Shown: piece after piece, positions 35,572 to 43,787 of the stretch
Layout of the letters: every line of letters begins with the position of its first letter
Position numbering within the stretch: the stretch's first letter is position 1
Origin: Marihabitans asiaticum
GTDB lineage: Bacteria > Actinomycetota > Actinomycetes > Actinomycetales > Dermatophilaceae
Assembly (NCBI RefSeq): GCF_007828725.1
Contig: NZ_VIUW01000002.1
Location: forward strand, 1-64,000
Direction of reading: 5' to 3'
DNA length: 64,000 nt
Notes under the pieces: model-generated
What the model was told of the DNA's origin: nothing
Seen by the model: only the letters and a program-made list of their open reading frames with translations
Databases searched by the model: none
Made by a program: the position numbers and the translations under genes

Positions 35572-36736
35572 GGATGGCTCCTTCGATGTAGTCCGCGGCG
35601 TGCCGGGCCCGGGCGCGCAGGCCGCCGAGGTCCTCTCCGCTCACGGTGACGTGGCCGATCTTGCGGCCCGGGCGGACCGCCTTGCCGTACAGGTGGACCT
35701 TGAGCTCGGGGTCTCGTGCCATGACGTGGCGGTAGCTGCTGTACAGCTCCTCGTCGTCGCCGCCGAGGACGTTGGCCATGACGGTCCACGGCGATCGCGC
35801 CGCCGGAGAGCCCAGCGGCAGGTCGAGGACCGCCCGCAGGTGCTGCTCGAACTGGCCGGTCACCGCACCGTCCATGCTCCAGTGCCCCGAGTTGTGCGGG
35901 CGCATCGCCAGCTCGTTGACGACCACCTCGCCTGCGGGCAGCTCGAACATCTCGACGGCGAAGACCCCGGTGACGTCGAGCGTGGCGGCGATGGTCAGGG
36001 CGACATCGATGGCTCGCTGTGCCAGCGCCTCGGAGAGCCCGGGGGCGGGTGCGAGGACCTCGGTGCAGATCCCGTCTCGCTGCACGGTCTCGACCACCGG
36101 CCACACGGTGGCCTGACCGCTCGGGCTGCGCGCCACGAGCACCGCCAGCTCGCGCTCGAAGGTGACCTTCTCCTCGACGAGGAGGGTGCCCCCTTCGCCC
36201 GTCACCCGCGTCAACCACTCACCCGCGCCCGCCACGTCGTCGACGACGAGCACGCCCTTGCCGTCGTACCCCCCAGTCGGCGTCTTGAGCACGACCGGCC
36301 AGCCATGAGCGTCGGCGAACCGCTCGAGGTCGGCCGAGTCGCGCACCTCGGCCCAGGCCGGGCAGGGCACGGCCGCCGCCGTGAGTCGTCGGCGCATCGC
36401 CAGCTTGTCCTGCGCGTGACGAAGGGCATCGGGCCGGGGGTGCAGCACCACGCCGTCCGCCTCGAGCGCCGTGAGGACCTCAGCGGGGACGTGCTCGTGG
36501 TCGAAGGTCACGACGTCGCACTCCCGGGCGAAGGCGCGCACCGCATCGACGTCGGTGTGCGACCCGATCACGCTGCTCGGGACCACGAGCGCGGCGCTGT
36601 CCCATGGGTCGGCCGCGAGCACGCTGAGGGTGACACCCAGCTCGGTCGCAGGACCCGCGCACATCCGCGCGAGCTGCCCGCCACCGATGATGCCGACGAC
36701 GGGGAATCCTCCTGGGGCACGACGCGGTGAGGTCAC
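35564..36736 (-). CDS. purK: N5-carboxyaminoimidazole ribonucleotide synthase
   Basis: ATP-grasp enzyme that carboxylates AIR with bicarbonate, the step before PurE. The 390-aa protein shows [22 protein letters not shown] at the N-terminus, [36 protein letters not shown] (ATP loop), [17 protein letters not shown] and [37 protein letters not shown]. Start GTG at 36734-36736; TATCCT lies 8 bases upstream and there is no Shine-Dalgarno. It shares a 41-base divergent region with the GtrA-family gene. Confidence 0.96.
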   Translation of the reverse strand: MTSPRRAPGGFPVVGIIGGGQLARMCAGPATELGVTLSVLAADPWDSAALVVPSSVIGSHTDVDAVRAFARECDVVTFDHEHVPAEVLTALEADGVVLHPRPDALRHAQDKLAMRRRLTAAAVPCPAWAEVRDSADLERFADAHGWPVVLKTPTGGYDGKGVLVVDDVAGAGEWLTRVTGEGGTLLVEEKVTFERELAVLVARSPSGQATVWPVVETVQRDGICTEVLAPAPGLSEALAQRAIDVALTIAATLDVTGVFAVEMFELPAGEVVVNELAMRPHNSGHWSMDGAVTGQFEQHLRAVLDLPLGSPAARSPWTVMANVLGGDDEELYSSYRHVMARDPELKVHLYGKAVRPGRKIGHVTVSGEDLGGLRARARHAADYIEGAIRE

Positions 36737-36764
36737 GAGACAGGAGGATATCGGCGCGGGCGAC

Positions 36765-36770
36765 TAGGCT
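36765..36770 (+). promoter_or_regulatory. -10 hexamer of a leaderless promoter (gtrA-family gene)
   Basis: TAGGCT stands exactly 7 bases before the GTG start, and no Shine-Dalgarno is present. A transcript would begin at or within a base of the start codon. The whole promoter must fit in the 41-base gap shared with the divergent purK gene. Confidence 0.6.
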
Positions 36771-36777
36771 TGCCCGA

Positions 36778-37365
36778 GTGCCTCCTTCGTCCTCGCCGCC
36801 CGAGAGCCCTGAGGGCTCCCATGACGGCCTGCGCGGCCTGGTGGACACGATCTGGCACGAGATCGCGAAGTTCGGCCTGATCGGGCTGCTGGCCTTCGTC
36901 ATCGACCTCGGCGGGTTCAACCTGCTCTACCACACGGTGCTCGAGGGCAAGCCGACGACGGCGAGGATCCTCAGCGGGGTCGCCGCGACCCTCTTCGCCT
37001 GGGTCGGCAACCGGAGCTGGACGTTCGCGCACCGTCGGAGCCGACCGGTCTCTCACGAGGTCACGCTCTTCTTCGTCGTCAACGGGATCGCGCTGGTCAT
37101 CTCCACGCTGTGCCTCGTCGTCTCGCACTACCTGCTCGGGCTCGACTCGCGCCTGGCCGACAACATCAGCACGATCTTCGGCATCGGCCTGGGCACCCTC
37201 TTCCGCTTCTGGGCCTACCGGCGCTGGGTCTTCGCCAACGAGCCGATGGACGTCGACACCTCGCCCTGGTCGGAGGACGAGGGTGACGCGACCGACGAGC
37301 GCGAAGCGACCGAAGGCGAGAGCAGCACCCCGGATCAGCGGGTGACCCGCCCCTCCGGCAGGTAG
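36778..37365 (+). CDS. GtrA family membrane protein
   Basis: A 195-aa protein with four transmembrane helices (about residues 30-50, 62-80, 100-122 and 133-152) and the GtrA signatures FGLIGLLAFVIDLGGFNLLYHTVL, GVAATLFAWVGNRSWTFAHRR and GLGTLFRFWAYRRWVFA. GtrA proteins are proposed flippases of polyprenyl-linked sugars. The N-terminal 20 and C-terminal 45 residues are acidic/Ser-rich tails. The position between purK and birA matches Rv3277. Its last 31 bases overlap the 3' end of the convergent histidine kinase gene. Confidence 0.9.
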   Translation: MPPSSSPPESPEGSHDGLRGLVDTIWHEIAKFGLIGLLAFVIDLGGFNLLYHTVLEGKPTTARILSGVAATLFAWVGNRSWTFAHRRSRPVSHEVTLFFVVNGIALVISTLCLVVSHYLLGLDSRLADNISTIFGIGLGTLFRFWAYRRWVFANEPMDVDTSPWSEDEGDATDEREATEGESSTPDQRVTRPSGR

Positions 37366-38342
37366 AGCTCGAAGACGGCCGGGCTGGAGCGCACCAGCTC
37401 GAGCCGGCCTCCACCCTTCGCCGCGAGATCCCGGGCCAGCGCCAGGCCGACGCCCGTCCCGCGCGAGGTCACCGACCGCTCGAAGATGTGCGGCGCGATC
37501 GCCATGGGGATCCCGCGTCCCTCGTCGCAGATCTCGACGACGACGCTCGGGCCGCGGCGTCGGGGGACGACCGAGACTGTCCCGTCGCCGTGGCGCAGCC
37601 CGTTCTCCACGAGCGTGCCGACGATCTGCGCCAGGTCCATCGGGCGGGCCCGCACCATCAGGCCACGGTCCCCACCGACCCGGACGCTGCGTTGGGCGGC
37701 GGCGAAGGCGGGCTGGTACTCCCGCTGGAGCGAGGCGAGCACCGAGTCCAGCGAGATGACGGGTAGCTCCGGTGCGTCCGAGCTGGTCCTGGACCGCAGC
37801 GTGGCGACGACATCGTTGAGCCGCGCGACCTGCTCGATCGCGACGCCTGCCTCGTCCCTGATGCTCTCCACGTCCTCGAGTGCGGCGATCTCCTCCAGCC
37901 GCATGAGCAGCGCGGTGAGCGGGGTCCGCAGCTGGTGGGCGACGTCGGAGGCGAGGTCTCGCTCGGTCGCGGCCTGCCGGGTGAGCGCGACGTCGCGCTC
38001 GGTCACCGCCTGGGCGAGCCGGTCGATCTCCTCGATGCCCTGGCGCCGCACCGGGCGCCCTCCCGATCCGAGGTCGGCGACCCGCTCGGTGATCTGGGTC
38101 AGCTGATCCTCGACTCGATCCGCGAGCCGACCGACCGACCACGCCGCGCCGGCCCCGACGGCCAGGCACGCGAGGACCAGCCACACGAGCGCCCAACGCG
38201 CCCACTGCTCGACCGATTGCGGGTCGTCGACAACCGCCGGGTCGGAGGTGACCAGCGCTAGGGCGAGGAGCAGCGGGAGGACGATCAGGACGATCGCGAT
38301 ACCCGCAGGCACCGTGAGGGCGGCGAGCAGACGGGAGCGCAT
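37335..38342 (-). CDS. Two-component sensor histidine kinase
   Basis: A 335-aa kinase with two N-terminal helices (about 8-32 and 48-70), a short periplasmic loop of only about 15 residues, a HAMP-like linker and the catalytic parts: DVAHQLRTPLTALLMRLEEI with phospho-acceptor H136, LVENGLRHGDGTV (N box), VVEICDEGRGIP (G1) and SRGTGVGLALARDLAAKGGG (G2). The tiny outer loop suggests it senses the membrane or a partner. Its ATG shares one base with the stop of the response regulator, so the two are a pair. Its 3' end overlaps gtrA. Confidence 0.92.
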   Translation of the reverse strand: MRSRLLAALTVPAGIAIVLIVLPLLLALALVTSDPAVVDDPQSVEQWARWALVWLVLACLAVGAGAAWSVGRLADRVEDQLTQITERVADLGSGGRPVRRQGIEEIDRLAQAVTERDVALTRQAATERDLASDVAHQLRTPLTALLMRLEEIAALEDVESIRDEAGVAIEQVARLNDVVATLRSRTSSDAPELPVISLDSVLASLQREYQPAFAAAQRSVRVGGDRGLMVRARPMDLAQIVGTLVENGLRHGDGTVSVVPRRRGPSVVVEICDEGRGIPMAIAPHIFERSVTSRGTGVGLALARDLAAKGGGRLELVRSSPAVFELYLPEGRVTR

Positions 38343-39013
38343 CAGCAGACGTCGAAGCGGAAGCCGACCCCCCGGACGGTGGAGATGTACCGCGGGTTCG
38401 AGGCATCGTCACCGAGCTTGCGGCGCAGCACCGAGATGTGCATGTCGAGGGTCTTGGTCGAGCCGAACCACGCGGTGTCCCACACCTCGGCCATGATCCG
38501 GTCGCGGGGGACGACGCGTCCGCACTCCCGGACCAGGACCGAGAGCACCTCGAACTCCTTGACCGTGAGGGCCAGCTCCTCCCCCTTGAACCAGGCCCGC
38601 CTGGCCTCGGGGTCGATCCGGATGACCGACTCCTCACCCTCGGCGTCGGGGTGGGAGCGACGCAGCAGAGCCCGCACCCGCGCCATGAGCTCGGCAAGGC
38701 GGAAGGGCTTGGTCACGTAGTCGTCGGCGCCGGCGTCCAGCCCGACGACGGTGTCGACCTCGTCCCCGCGGGCGGTGAGGATGAGCACCGGGACGCTCGA
38801 CCCGGTCGCCCTCAGCTGGCGGCAGATCTCCAGCCCGTCGAGCGTCGGCAGCCCCAGGTCGAGCACGACGAGATCGGGCTTGGCAGCCAGCAGCGCGTCC
38901 AGCGCCTCCTTGCCGTCGGCGTAGGCCTCGACCTCGTAGCCCTCACGCCGCAGCGCACGCGTCAGCGGCTCGGCGATCGCGGCGTCGTCCTCCGCCAGCA
39001 GCACACGGGTCAT
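38342..39013 (-). CDS. OmpR-family response regulator
   Basis: A 223-aa regulator. The receiver (1-118) has acidic E8, D9, the phospho-acceptor D52 in LVVLDLGLP, the conserved T in LILTARGD and K in VTKPFR. The C-terminal winged helix (about 130-223) ends STVRGVGFRFDVC, the usual RGVGYRF signature. I take the ATG at 39011-39013. TAGACT lies 8 bases before it. The target genes are not visible; the paired kinase follows immediately, and the cyclase and birA lie upstream on the same strand. Confidence 0.93.
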   Translation of the reverse strand: MTRVLLAEDDAAIAEPLTRALRREGYEVEAYADGKEALDALLAAKPDLVVLDLGLPTLDGLEICRQLRATGSSVPVLILTARGDEVDTVVGLDAGADDYVTKPFRLAELMARVRALLRRSHPDAEGEESVIRIDPEARRAWFKGEELALTVKEFEVLSVLVRECGRVVPRDRIMAEVWDTAWFGSTKTLDMHISVLRRKLGDDASNPRYISTVRGVGFRFDVC

Positions 39014-39073
39014 GAGGGCGCAGTCTACGGACCGGTCCACGTCCTGGCATGCGGATCGGCGCGAAGGGGGGGG

Positions 39074-40174
39074 TCAGACGTGCGCGGTGACGTCGGTGCG
39101 CTGGCGCACGCCCTTGACCCGCAGGAGCCGGCTCGGTGTCACGGTCCCGATCCCGCGCAGCGTGCGCCGGCGGGCCTGCACAGTCGCGAAGCCGCTGACC
39201 GGGGCGAGCAGCCGGGCGAGGGCGTCGTCGACGAAGACGGCATCCGGCGGCGCCGCCGCCGTGAGTCGGCTGGCGCGGTTGACGGTGGTACCGAAGACGT
39301 CTCCGAGCCGGTTGATCACCGGGCCGTATGCCATGCCGACGCGCGCCTCGGGGAGCAGGTCGTCGTCGGTGATCGCCTCGCACAGATCGAGCGCGATAGC
39401 GGCCGCGGGCAGGACGTCAGGGGTGAGGAACATGACCTCGTCGCCGACGGTCTTGACCACCCGGCCGCCGTGCGCGGTGATGATGTCGGTCGCGAGCAGC
39501 TCGAAGCGCTGCACCAGTGCCGCAAGGTCCTTCTCGGCAAGCCGCCTGACGACGGCGGTGAAGTTCACGAGATCGGCGAAGCCGACGACCCGGGGCACCC
39601 CGATGCCCTGCGCCTCGGGCGCGTCGGTCAGGCTGCGGTTGATCGCCGCGGTGAGCTGACGCCGCCAGACGTAGATCAGCAGCGGCTCGAGGTCGTCGGC
39701 CATCGTCGCCAGCCGTCGCGCAGCCTCCTCCGCCACAGGGAGCGAGGCCACCGGGTCGGCGTCGTCACCGTCGAGGTCCTGGGTGCGCAGCTGCCCGGCC
39801 GCCGTCATCTCCTCGGCGACCTCCTCGGCGACCAGCTGGGCCTGCCAGACGGCGAGCCGGTCCATCGTGCGGGCCATCGCGCGGGTCATCGCGAGCGCGA
39901 AGTCCTCGTCGGCCTGATCGGTACGGACCAGCTCGGAGACCTGCTGGAGCGCGACGAGGTCGGCCTCGGTGAACATCGCGTCCCCCTCGCTCACGAGCGG
40001 GAACCCGAGGGCGTGCCAGAAGCGCCGCGCCGAGCGGACCGACACGCCGGCTCCGCGGGAGACCTCGCGGCGGCCCATCGAGGCCGGTCGACCGAGCAGC
40101 GCACGCTCGAGGTCGGCCGGGGTGGGGTCCTCCGGGCCGTCGGTCAGCGGCCGGGGGGCGGCGTCATCGGTCAT
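39074..40174 (-). CDS. Class III adenylate/guanylate cyclase with N-terminal regulatory domain
   Basis: A 366-aa soluble cyclase. The N-terminal 180 residues have a MerR-like helix-turn-helix stretch (GRREVSRGAGVSVRSARRFWHALGF) followed by helices, as in the Rv1264-type autoinhibitory regulatory domain. The catalytic domain begins near residue 190: VVGFADLVNFTAVVRRL (first metal Asp), GGRVVKTVGDEVMFL (second metal Asp) and GTTVNRASRLTAAAPPD (Asn/Arg of the transition state). It should make cAMP, though the nucleotide specificity was not tested by sequence here. It lies 35 bases after birA on the same strand. Confidence 0.88.
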   Translation of the reverse strand: MTDDAAPRPLTDGPEDPTPADLERALLGRPASMGRREVSRGAGVSVRSARRFWHALGFPLVSEGDAMFTEADLVALQQVSELVRTDQADEDFALAMTRAMARTMDRLAVWQAQLVAEEVAEEMTAAGQLRTQDLDGDDADPVASLPVAEEAARRLATMADDLEPLLIYVWRRQLTAAINRSLTDAPEAQGIGVPRVVGFADLVNFTAVVRRLAEKDLAALVQRFELLATDIITAHGGRVVKTVGDEVMFLTPDVLPAAAIALDLCEAITDDDLLPEARVGMAYGPVINRLGDVFGTTVNRASRLTAAAPPDAVFVDDALARLLAPVSGFATVQARRRTLRGIGTVTPSRLLRVKGVRQRTDVTAHV

Positions 40175-40209
40175 CGTCGAGGGCGGCCCTCCCCAGGAGG
40201 CGTGGTCGG

Positions 40210-41028
40210 CTAGCGGTGACGAACGTGCTGCACGTCACCCGCACTCACCGTAGCCGAGGAGCCGTCCGCCAGGACGACGAGCCGCCCGTCGGGTGCGACG
40301 TCCTCGCCGACGCCGTGCAGGACGGACCCATCCGGTCGGTGGACGACCACCTGCCGCCCGATGGTCGCGCAGGCGGCGCGGTAGTCCGAGCGAAGGGAGT
40401 CCGAGCCCACCTGCTCGAGGCGGTCACGGACGGCGTCGAGGAGCGAAGGGGCGATCTCGGCCCGGTCCGGTGGGGCCACCGCGTGCTCCTCGGCGAGCAG
40501 CCGGAGGGAGGTGGCCGTCTCGACGGGGAGCTGGCCGCGGTCGTGGTCGAGGTTGACCCCGACGCCGACGACCACCTCCGTGGCGCCGGCCGCGGGAGAG
40601 GCCGCGGGTCCCCCCTTCGCTCGTCCCGGACGGGCCTCGCAGAGGATCCCGCACACCTTGCGCTCCTCCCCCGCGATGTCCGCCAGCACGTCGTTAGGCC
40701 ACTTCAGCGACGTGGGAAGGTCCAGGCCGCTCAGGCAGTCCCGGACGCCCAGCCCGACCGCCAACGGCACCCAGCCCAGGTCATCAGGCGGTGTCCCCGG
40801 CACGAGCATCGAGCAGGCCAGCCCGAGGCCCTCGCTGTCCGACCAGGACCGGCCCCGCCGGCCCCGTCCCGCGGTCTGGCGACGGGCGAGCACCACCGAC
40901 CACGGCTCGGCGAGCCGGGTCACCTCGACGTTGGTCGACCCGACCTCGTCGACGACGACGAGGTCGCCCCACACCCGGCCGCCGCGCAAGGCGGCACGCA
41001 GCCCCTGGGCAGCGGGTGAGGATGTCAT
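40210..41028 (-). CDS. birA: Biotin-[acetyl-CoA-carboxylase] ligase
   Basis: Attaches biotin to the BCCP domain of acyl-CoA carboxylase. The 272-aa protein has [44 protein letters not shown] (biotinyl-AMP loop) and [24 protein letters not shown] (KWPND). No N-terminal DNA-binding domain is present, so it is a monofunctional ligase, not the E. coli-type repressor. Its substrate is most likely AccA3 at 60.1 kb. ATG start with TAGCCT 6 bases before it; the promoter region is shared with accD5. Confidence 0.94.
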   Translation of the reverse strand: MTSSPAAQGLRAALRGGRVWGDLVVVDEVGSTNVEVTRLAEPWSVVLARRQTAGRGRRGRSWSDSEGLGLACSMLVPGTPPDDLGWVPLAVGLGVRDCLSGLDLPTSLKWPNDVLADIAGEERKVCGILCEARPGRAKGGPAASPAAGATEVVVGVGVNLDHDRGQLPVETATSLRLLAEEHAVAPPDRAEIAPSLLDAVRDRLEQVGSDSLRSDYRAACATIGRQVVVHRPDGSVLHGVGEDVAPDGRLVVLADGSSATVSAGDVQHVRHR

Positions 41029-41051
41029 GGGGCAAGGCTAGGGTGGGCGGT
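41029..41051. promoter_or_regulatory. Bidirectional promoter of birA and accD5
   Basis: Only 23 bases separate the two start codons. On the plus strand TAGGGT (41039-41044) stands 7 bases before the accD5 ATG; on the minus strand TAGCCT (41040-41035) stands 6 bases before the birA ATG. The two -10 hexamers overlap by their TA. Both messages should be leaderless, and polymerase can serve only one direction at a time. Confidence 0.65.
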
Positions 41052-42710
41052 ATGACGCAGGTCACCCAGGGCAGCAACCCCACGGATCAGCAGGGCATCG
41101 GCGGCACCGACGTCCCCGACGACATCGACCTGAGCACCACCGCGGGCAAGCTCGCGGACCTCAAGCGGCGGGTCTCCGAGGTGGCGAACGCCGGCTCGGA
41201 AAAGGCGGTCGAGAAACAGCACGCCAAGGGCAAGAAGACGGCCCGGGAGCGGATCGCGATGCTCCTCGACGAGGGCAGCTTCGTCGAGCTGGACAAGTAC
41301 GCGCGACACCGCTCGACGAACTTCGGGCAGGAGCGCAAGAGGCCCTACGGCGACGGCGTGGTCACCGGTTACGGCACGGTCGACGGCCGGCAGGTGGCGG
41401 TCTTCGCCCAGGACTTCACCGTCTTCGGCGGATCGCTCGGTGAGGTCTTCGGCGAGAAGATCACCAAGGTCATGGACTTCGCCATGAAGATCGGGTGCCC
41501 GGTCATCGGGCTGAACGACTCCGGTGGCGCGCGGATCCAGGAGGGCGTGGTCGCCCTGGGGCTGTACGCCGAGATCTTCCGGCGCAACGTGCACGCCTCC
41601 GGGGTCATCCCGCAGATCTCCCTGGTCATGGGACCGTGCGCCGGCGGCGCGGTGTACTCGCCGGCGCTGACCGACTTCACCGTCATGGTCGACCAGACCT
41701 CGCACATGTTCATCACCGGCCCGGACGTGATCAAGACCGTGACCGGCGAGGACGTCGGCTTCGAGGAGCTCGGCGGCGCGCGCACGCACAACTCCCGCTC
41801 CGGGGTCGCGCACTACATGGGCAGCGACGAAGACGACGCCATCGAGTACGTCAAGGCGCTGCTGTCCTACCTGCCGAGCAACAACCTCGAGGAGCCCCCC
41901 GTCTTCGACGGCGAGGTCAGCGACGACGCGCTCGAGGTGACCGATCTCGACCGTGAGCTCGACGCGATCATCCCCGACTCGGCGAACATGCCCTACGACA
42001 TGCAGCGGGTCATCCAGGTGGTGCTCGACGACGAGGAGTTCCTCGAGGTCCAGCCGCTTTTCGCGCCGAACATCGTCTGCGGCTTCGGGCGCGTCGAGGG
42101 CCACTCGGTCGGCGTCGTCGCGAACAACCCGATGCAGCTGGCCGGGACCCTCGACATCGATGCCTCGGAGAAGGCAGCCCGCTTCGTGCGGACCTGCGAC
42201 GCCTTCAACATCCCGGTCCTCACCTTCGTCGACGTACCCGGCTTCCTCCCCGGCACCGACCAGGAGTGGGACGGGATCATCCGGCGCGGGGCCAAGCTGC
42301 TCTACGCCTACGCGGAGGCCACCGTGCCGCTTGTCACCGTCATCACCCGCAAGGCGTACGGCGGTGCCTACGACGTCATGGGCTCCAAGCACCTCGGCGC
42401 CGACATCAACCTCGCCTGGCCGACCGCCCAGATCGCGGTCATGGGTGCCCAGGGCGCGGTGAACATCCTCTACCGCAAGGAGATCGCGCAGGCGCAGGAG
42501 CGCGGCGAGGACGTCGACGCCGCCCGGCAGCGGTTCATCACCGAGTACGAGGAGGCCCTGGCCAACCCCTACGTGGCGGCCGAGCGCGGCTACGTCGACA
42601 CCGTCATCACCCCGAGCAACACCCGGATGAACGTCTCCCGAGCCCTGCGGGCGCTGCGCTCCAAGCGCGAGGCGCTGCCGCCGAAGAAGCACGGGAACAT
42701 CCCGCTCTGA
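41052..42710 (+). CDS. accD5: Acyl-CoA (propionyl-CoA) carboxylase beta subunit
   Basis: Carboxyltransferase that moves CO2 from biotin to acetyl- or propionyl-CoA, giving malonyl- or methylmalonyl-CoA. The 552-aa protein starts [15 protein letters not shown] and has the two crotonase-like halves: [71 protein letters not shown], and [55 protein letters not shown]. The longer open frame upstream overlaps birA and is not real. It is followed by accE5 after one base; accA3 at 60 kb supplies the biotinylated subunit. From memory the gene order matches M. tuberculosis Rv3279c-Rv3282. Confidence 0.96.
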   Translation: MTQVTQGSNPTDQQGIGGTDVPDDIDLSTTAGKLADLKRRVSEVANAGSEKAVEKQHAKGKKTARERIAMLLDEGSFVELDKYARHRSTNFGQERKRPYGDGVVTGYGTVDGRQVAVFAQDFTVFGGSLGEVFGEKITKVMDFAMKIGCPVIGLNDSGGARIQEGVVALGLYAEIFRRNVHASGVIPQISLVMGPCAGGAVYSPALTDFTVMVDQTSHMFITGPDVIKTVTGEDVGFEELGGARTHNSRSGVAHYMGSDEDDAIEYVKALLSYLPSNNLEEPPVFDGEVSDDALEVTDLDRELDAIIPDSANMPYDMQRVIQVVLDDEEFLEVQPLFAPNIVCGFGRVEGHSVGVVANNPMQLAGTLDIDASEKAARFVRTCDAFNIPVLTFVDVPGFLPGTDQEWDGIIRRGAKLLYAYAEATVPLVTVITRKAYGGAYDVMGSKHLGADINLAWPTAQIAVMGAQGAVNILYRKEIAQAQERGEDVDAARQRFITEYEEALANPYVAAERGYVDTVITPSNTRMNVSRALRALRSKREALPPKKHGNIPL

Positions 42711-42711
42711 C

Positions 42712-42969
42712 ATGGCCGAGACACCCGCACCAGAGTCCGACGCCGACGAGCAGGCGGGCGGCGACCAGCCGTCGCCGCCGGTGATCCGCGTGCTCGGCGA
42801 GGCCACCCCCGAGCAGGTAGCGGCCCTCGTCGCCGTCCTCTCCGGCGGTGGCGAGGCGTCCGAGGAGGCGGCGGCTCCCCCTTCGCCGTGGTCCGACCCC
42901 GCCCGGCGCCTGCGCCCCGCCCACCACCCCTCCCCCGGCGGCTGGCGCACCTCCGGCCTCCCCCGCTGA
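42712..42969 (+). CDS. accE5: Acyl-CoA carboxylase epsilon subunit
   Basis: An 85-residue accessory subunit, found only in actinobacterial acyl-CoA carboxylases, that bridges the alpha and beta subunits. The recognisable parts are PPVIRVLGEATPEQVAALVAVL and the C-terminal SPWSDPARRLRP..GGWRTSGLPR (W..P.R and WR..GLP). The N-terminal 20 residues are acidic and disordered. It begins one base after the accD5 stop. Short subunits like this are variable in sequence, so the call rests on position as much as on motif. Confidence 0.9.
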   Translation: MAETPAPESDADEQAGGDQPSPPVIRVLGEATPEQVAALVAVLSGGGEASEEAAAPPSPWSDPARRLRPAHHPSPGGWRTSGLPR

Positions 42970-43018
42970 GCCTTACGCTCGTCAGACCCCTGCCGCCGGT
43001 GGCAGGCTTTGCCGCTCA

Positions 43019-43062
43019 TTCGAAGAGGTTGCGTCACGTCGAGGTGACGGATCCTCTTCGAA
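43019..43062. promoter_or_regulatory. 44-base imperfect palindrome upstream of the MOSC gene
   Basis: TTCGAAGAGG (43019-43028) and CCTCTTCGAA (43053-43062) are exact complements, and within them GTCAC (43033-43037) pairs with GTGAC (43044-43048) about the same centre. It ends 8 bases before the -10-like CAGGCT of the MOSC gene, so it covers the -35 region. It looks like an operator; as RNA it could alternatively be a terminator of accD5-accE5, but lacks a U-tract. TGGCAGGCT occurs on both sides (43000-43008, 43067-43075). Confidence 0.55.
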
Positions 43063-43081
43063 CCGATGGCAGGCTGAGCGC

Positions 43082-43777
43082 ATGCCTGGATCAGTGCGCT
43101 CGGTCAACGTCGGCTCCCCGCGCCGGCAGCGGGTCCCGAGGGGCAAAGCGACCGGGATAGCCAAGCAGCCGGTCGAGGTGATCGCCGTCGCCGACCCCGG
43201 ACCGAAGCGGGTCGAGGACGGCGCCGCGGTCTCGGGGGTGGCTGGCGACTTCGTCGGCAATGGCAAGCACCACGGAGGCAGCGCGCAGGCGGTGTACGCG
43301 ATGGCGCGCGAGGAGCTGGACTGGTGGAGTGGCGAGCTCGGGCGCGAGCTGCCCGACGGGATGTTCGGCGAGAACCTCACGACCACGGGGCTCGACGTCG
43401 ACGCGGCCGAGATGGGCGACGTCTGGCGGGTGGGCAGCGCGGTGCTCCGCGTCAGCGGCCCTCGGGTGCCGTGCGCGACCTTCGCGGCGCGGATGGGTGA
43501 GCGCGGCTGGGTCAAGCGGGTCGCCGCGCGCGGCCGGCTCGGCGCCTATCTGGCGGTGCAGGAGCCCGGCCAGATCCGCCCGGGGGACGGGATCGTCGTG
43601 GAGCGCTCCCACAGCGGTGTCGACGTGCCGAGCGTGCTGCGCGCCTACCTCGGCGACGCCGATGCCGCGCACCGGGTCCTGCGCGCCCGGGTGCTCCACG
43701 ACGTGGGCCAGGCCGAGCTCGAGTCGATGCACCGACGAGCGGGACGTACTGCGGCGACCGGAGGCGAAGGGGGATAG
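43082..43777 (+). CDS. MOSC domain protein (YiiM-like)
   Basis: A 231-aa protein of the MOSC superfamily, beta-strand domains that handle molybdenum cofactor or reactive sulfur/hydroxylamine compounds. Features are VNVGSPRRQ at the start, AVSGVAGDFVGNGKHHGGSAQAVYAMAREELDWW, GMFGENLTTTGLDVDAAEMGDVWRVGSAVLRVSGPRVPCATFAARM (the PCATF cysteine is the proposed active residue) and GAYLAVQEPGQIRPGDGIVV. The start was chosen at ATG 43082 where the family begins; CAGGCT lies 6 bases upstream. It is followed by a DUF885 gene after 10 bases, with its own promoter. Confidence 0.9.
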   Translation: MPGSVRSVNVGSPRRQRVPRGKATGIAKQPVEVIAVADPGPKRVEDGAAVSGVAGDFVGNGKHHGGSAQAVYAMAREELDWWSGELGRELPDGMFGENLTTTGLDVDAAEMGDVWRVGSAVLRVSGPRVPCATFAARMGERGWVKRVAARGRLGAYLAVQEPGQIRPGDGIVVERSHSGVDVPSVLRAYLGDADAAHRVLRARVLHDVGQAELESMHRRAGRTAATGGEGG

Positions 43778-43787
43778 CGTCGGCCCG

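Noticed and set aside
40791-41051. Upstream extension of accD5
   Set aside because: It overlaps birA on the other strand and is Arg/Pro-rich; the family starts at 41052 behind a leaderless promoter.
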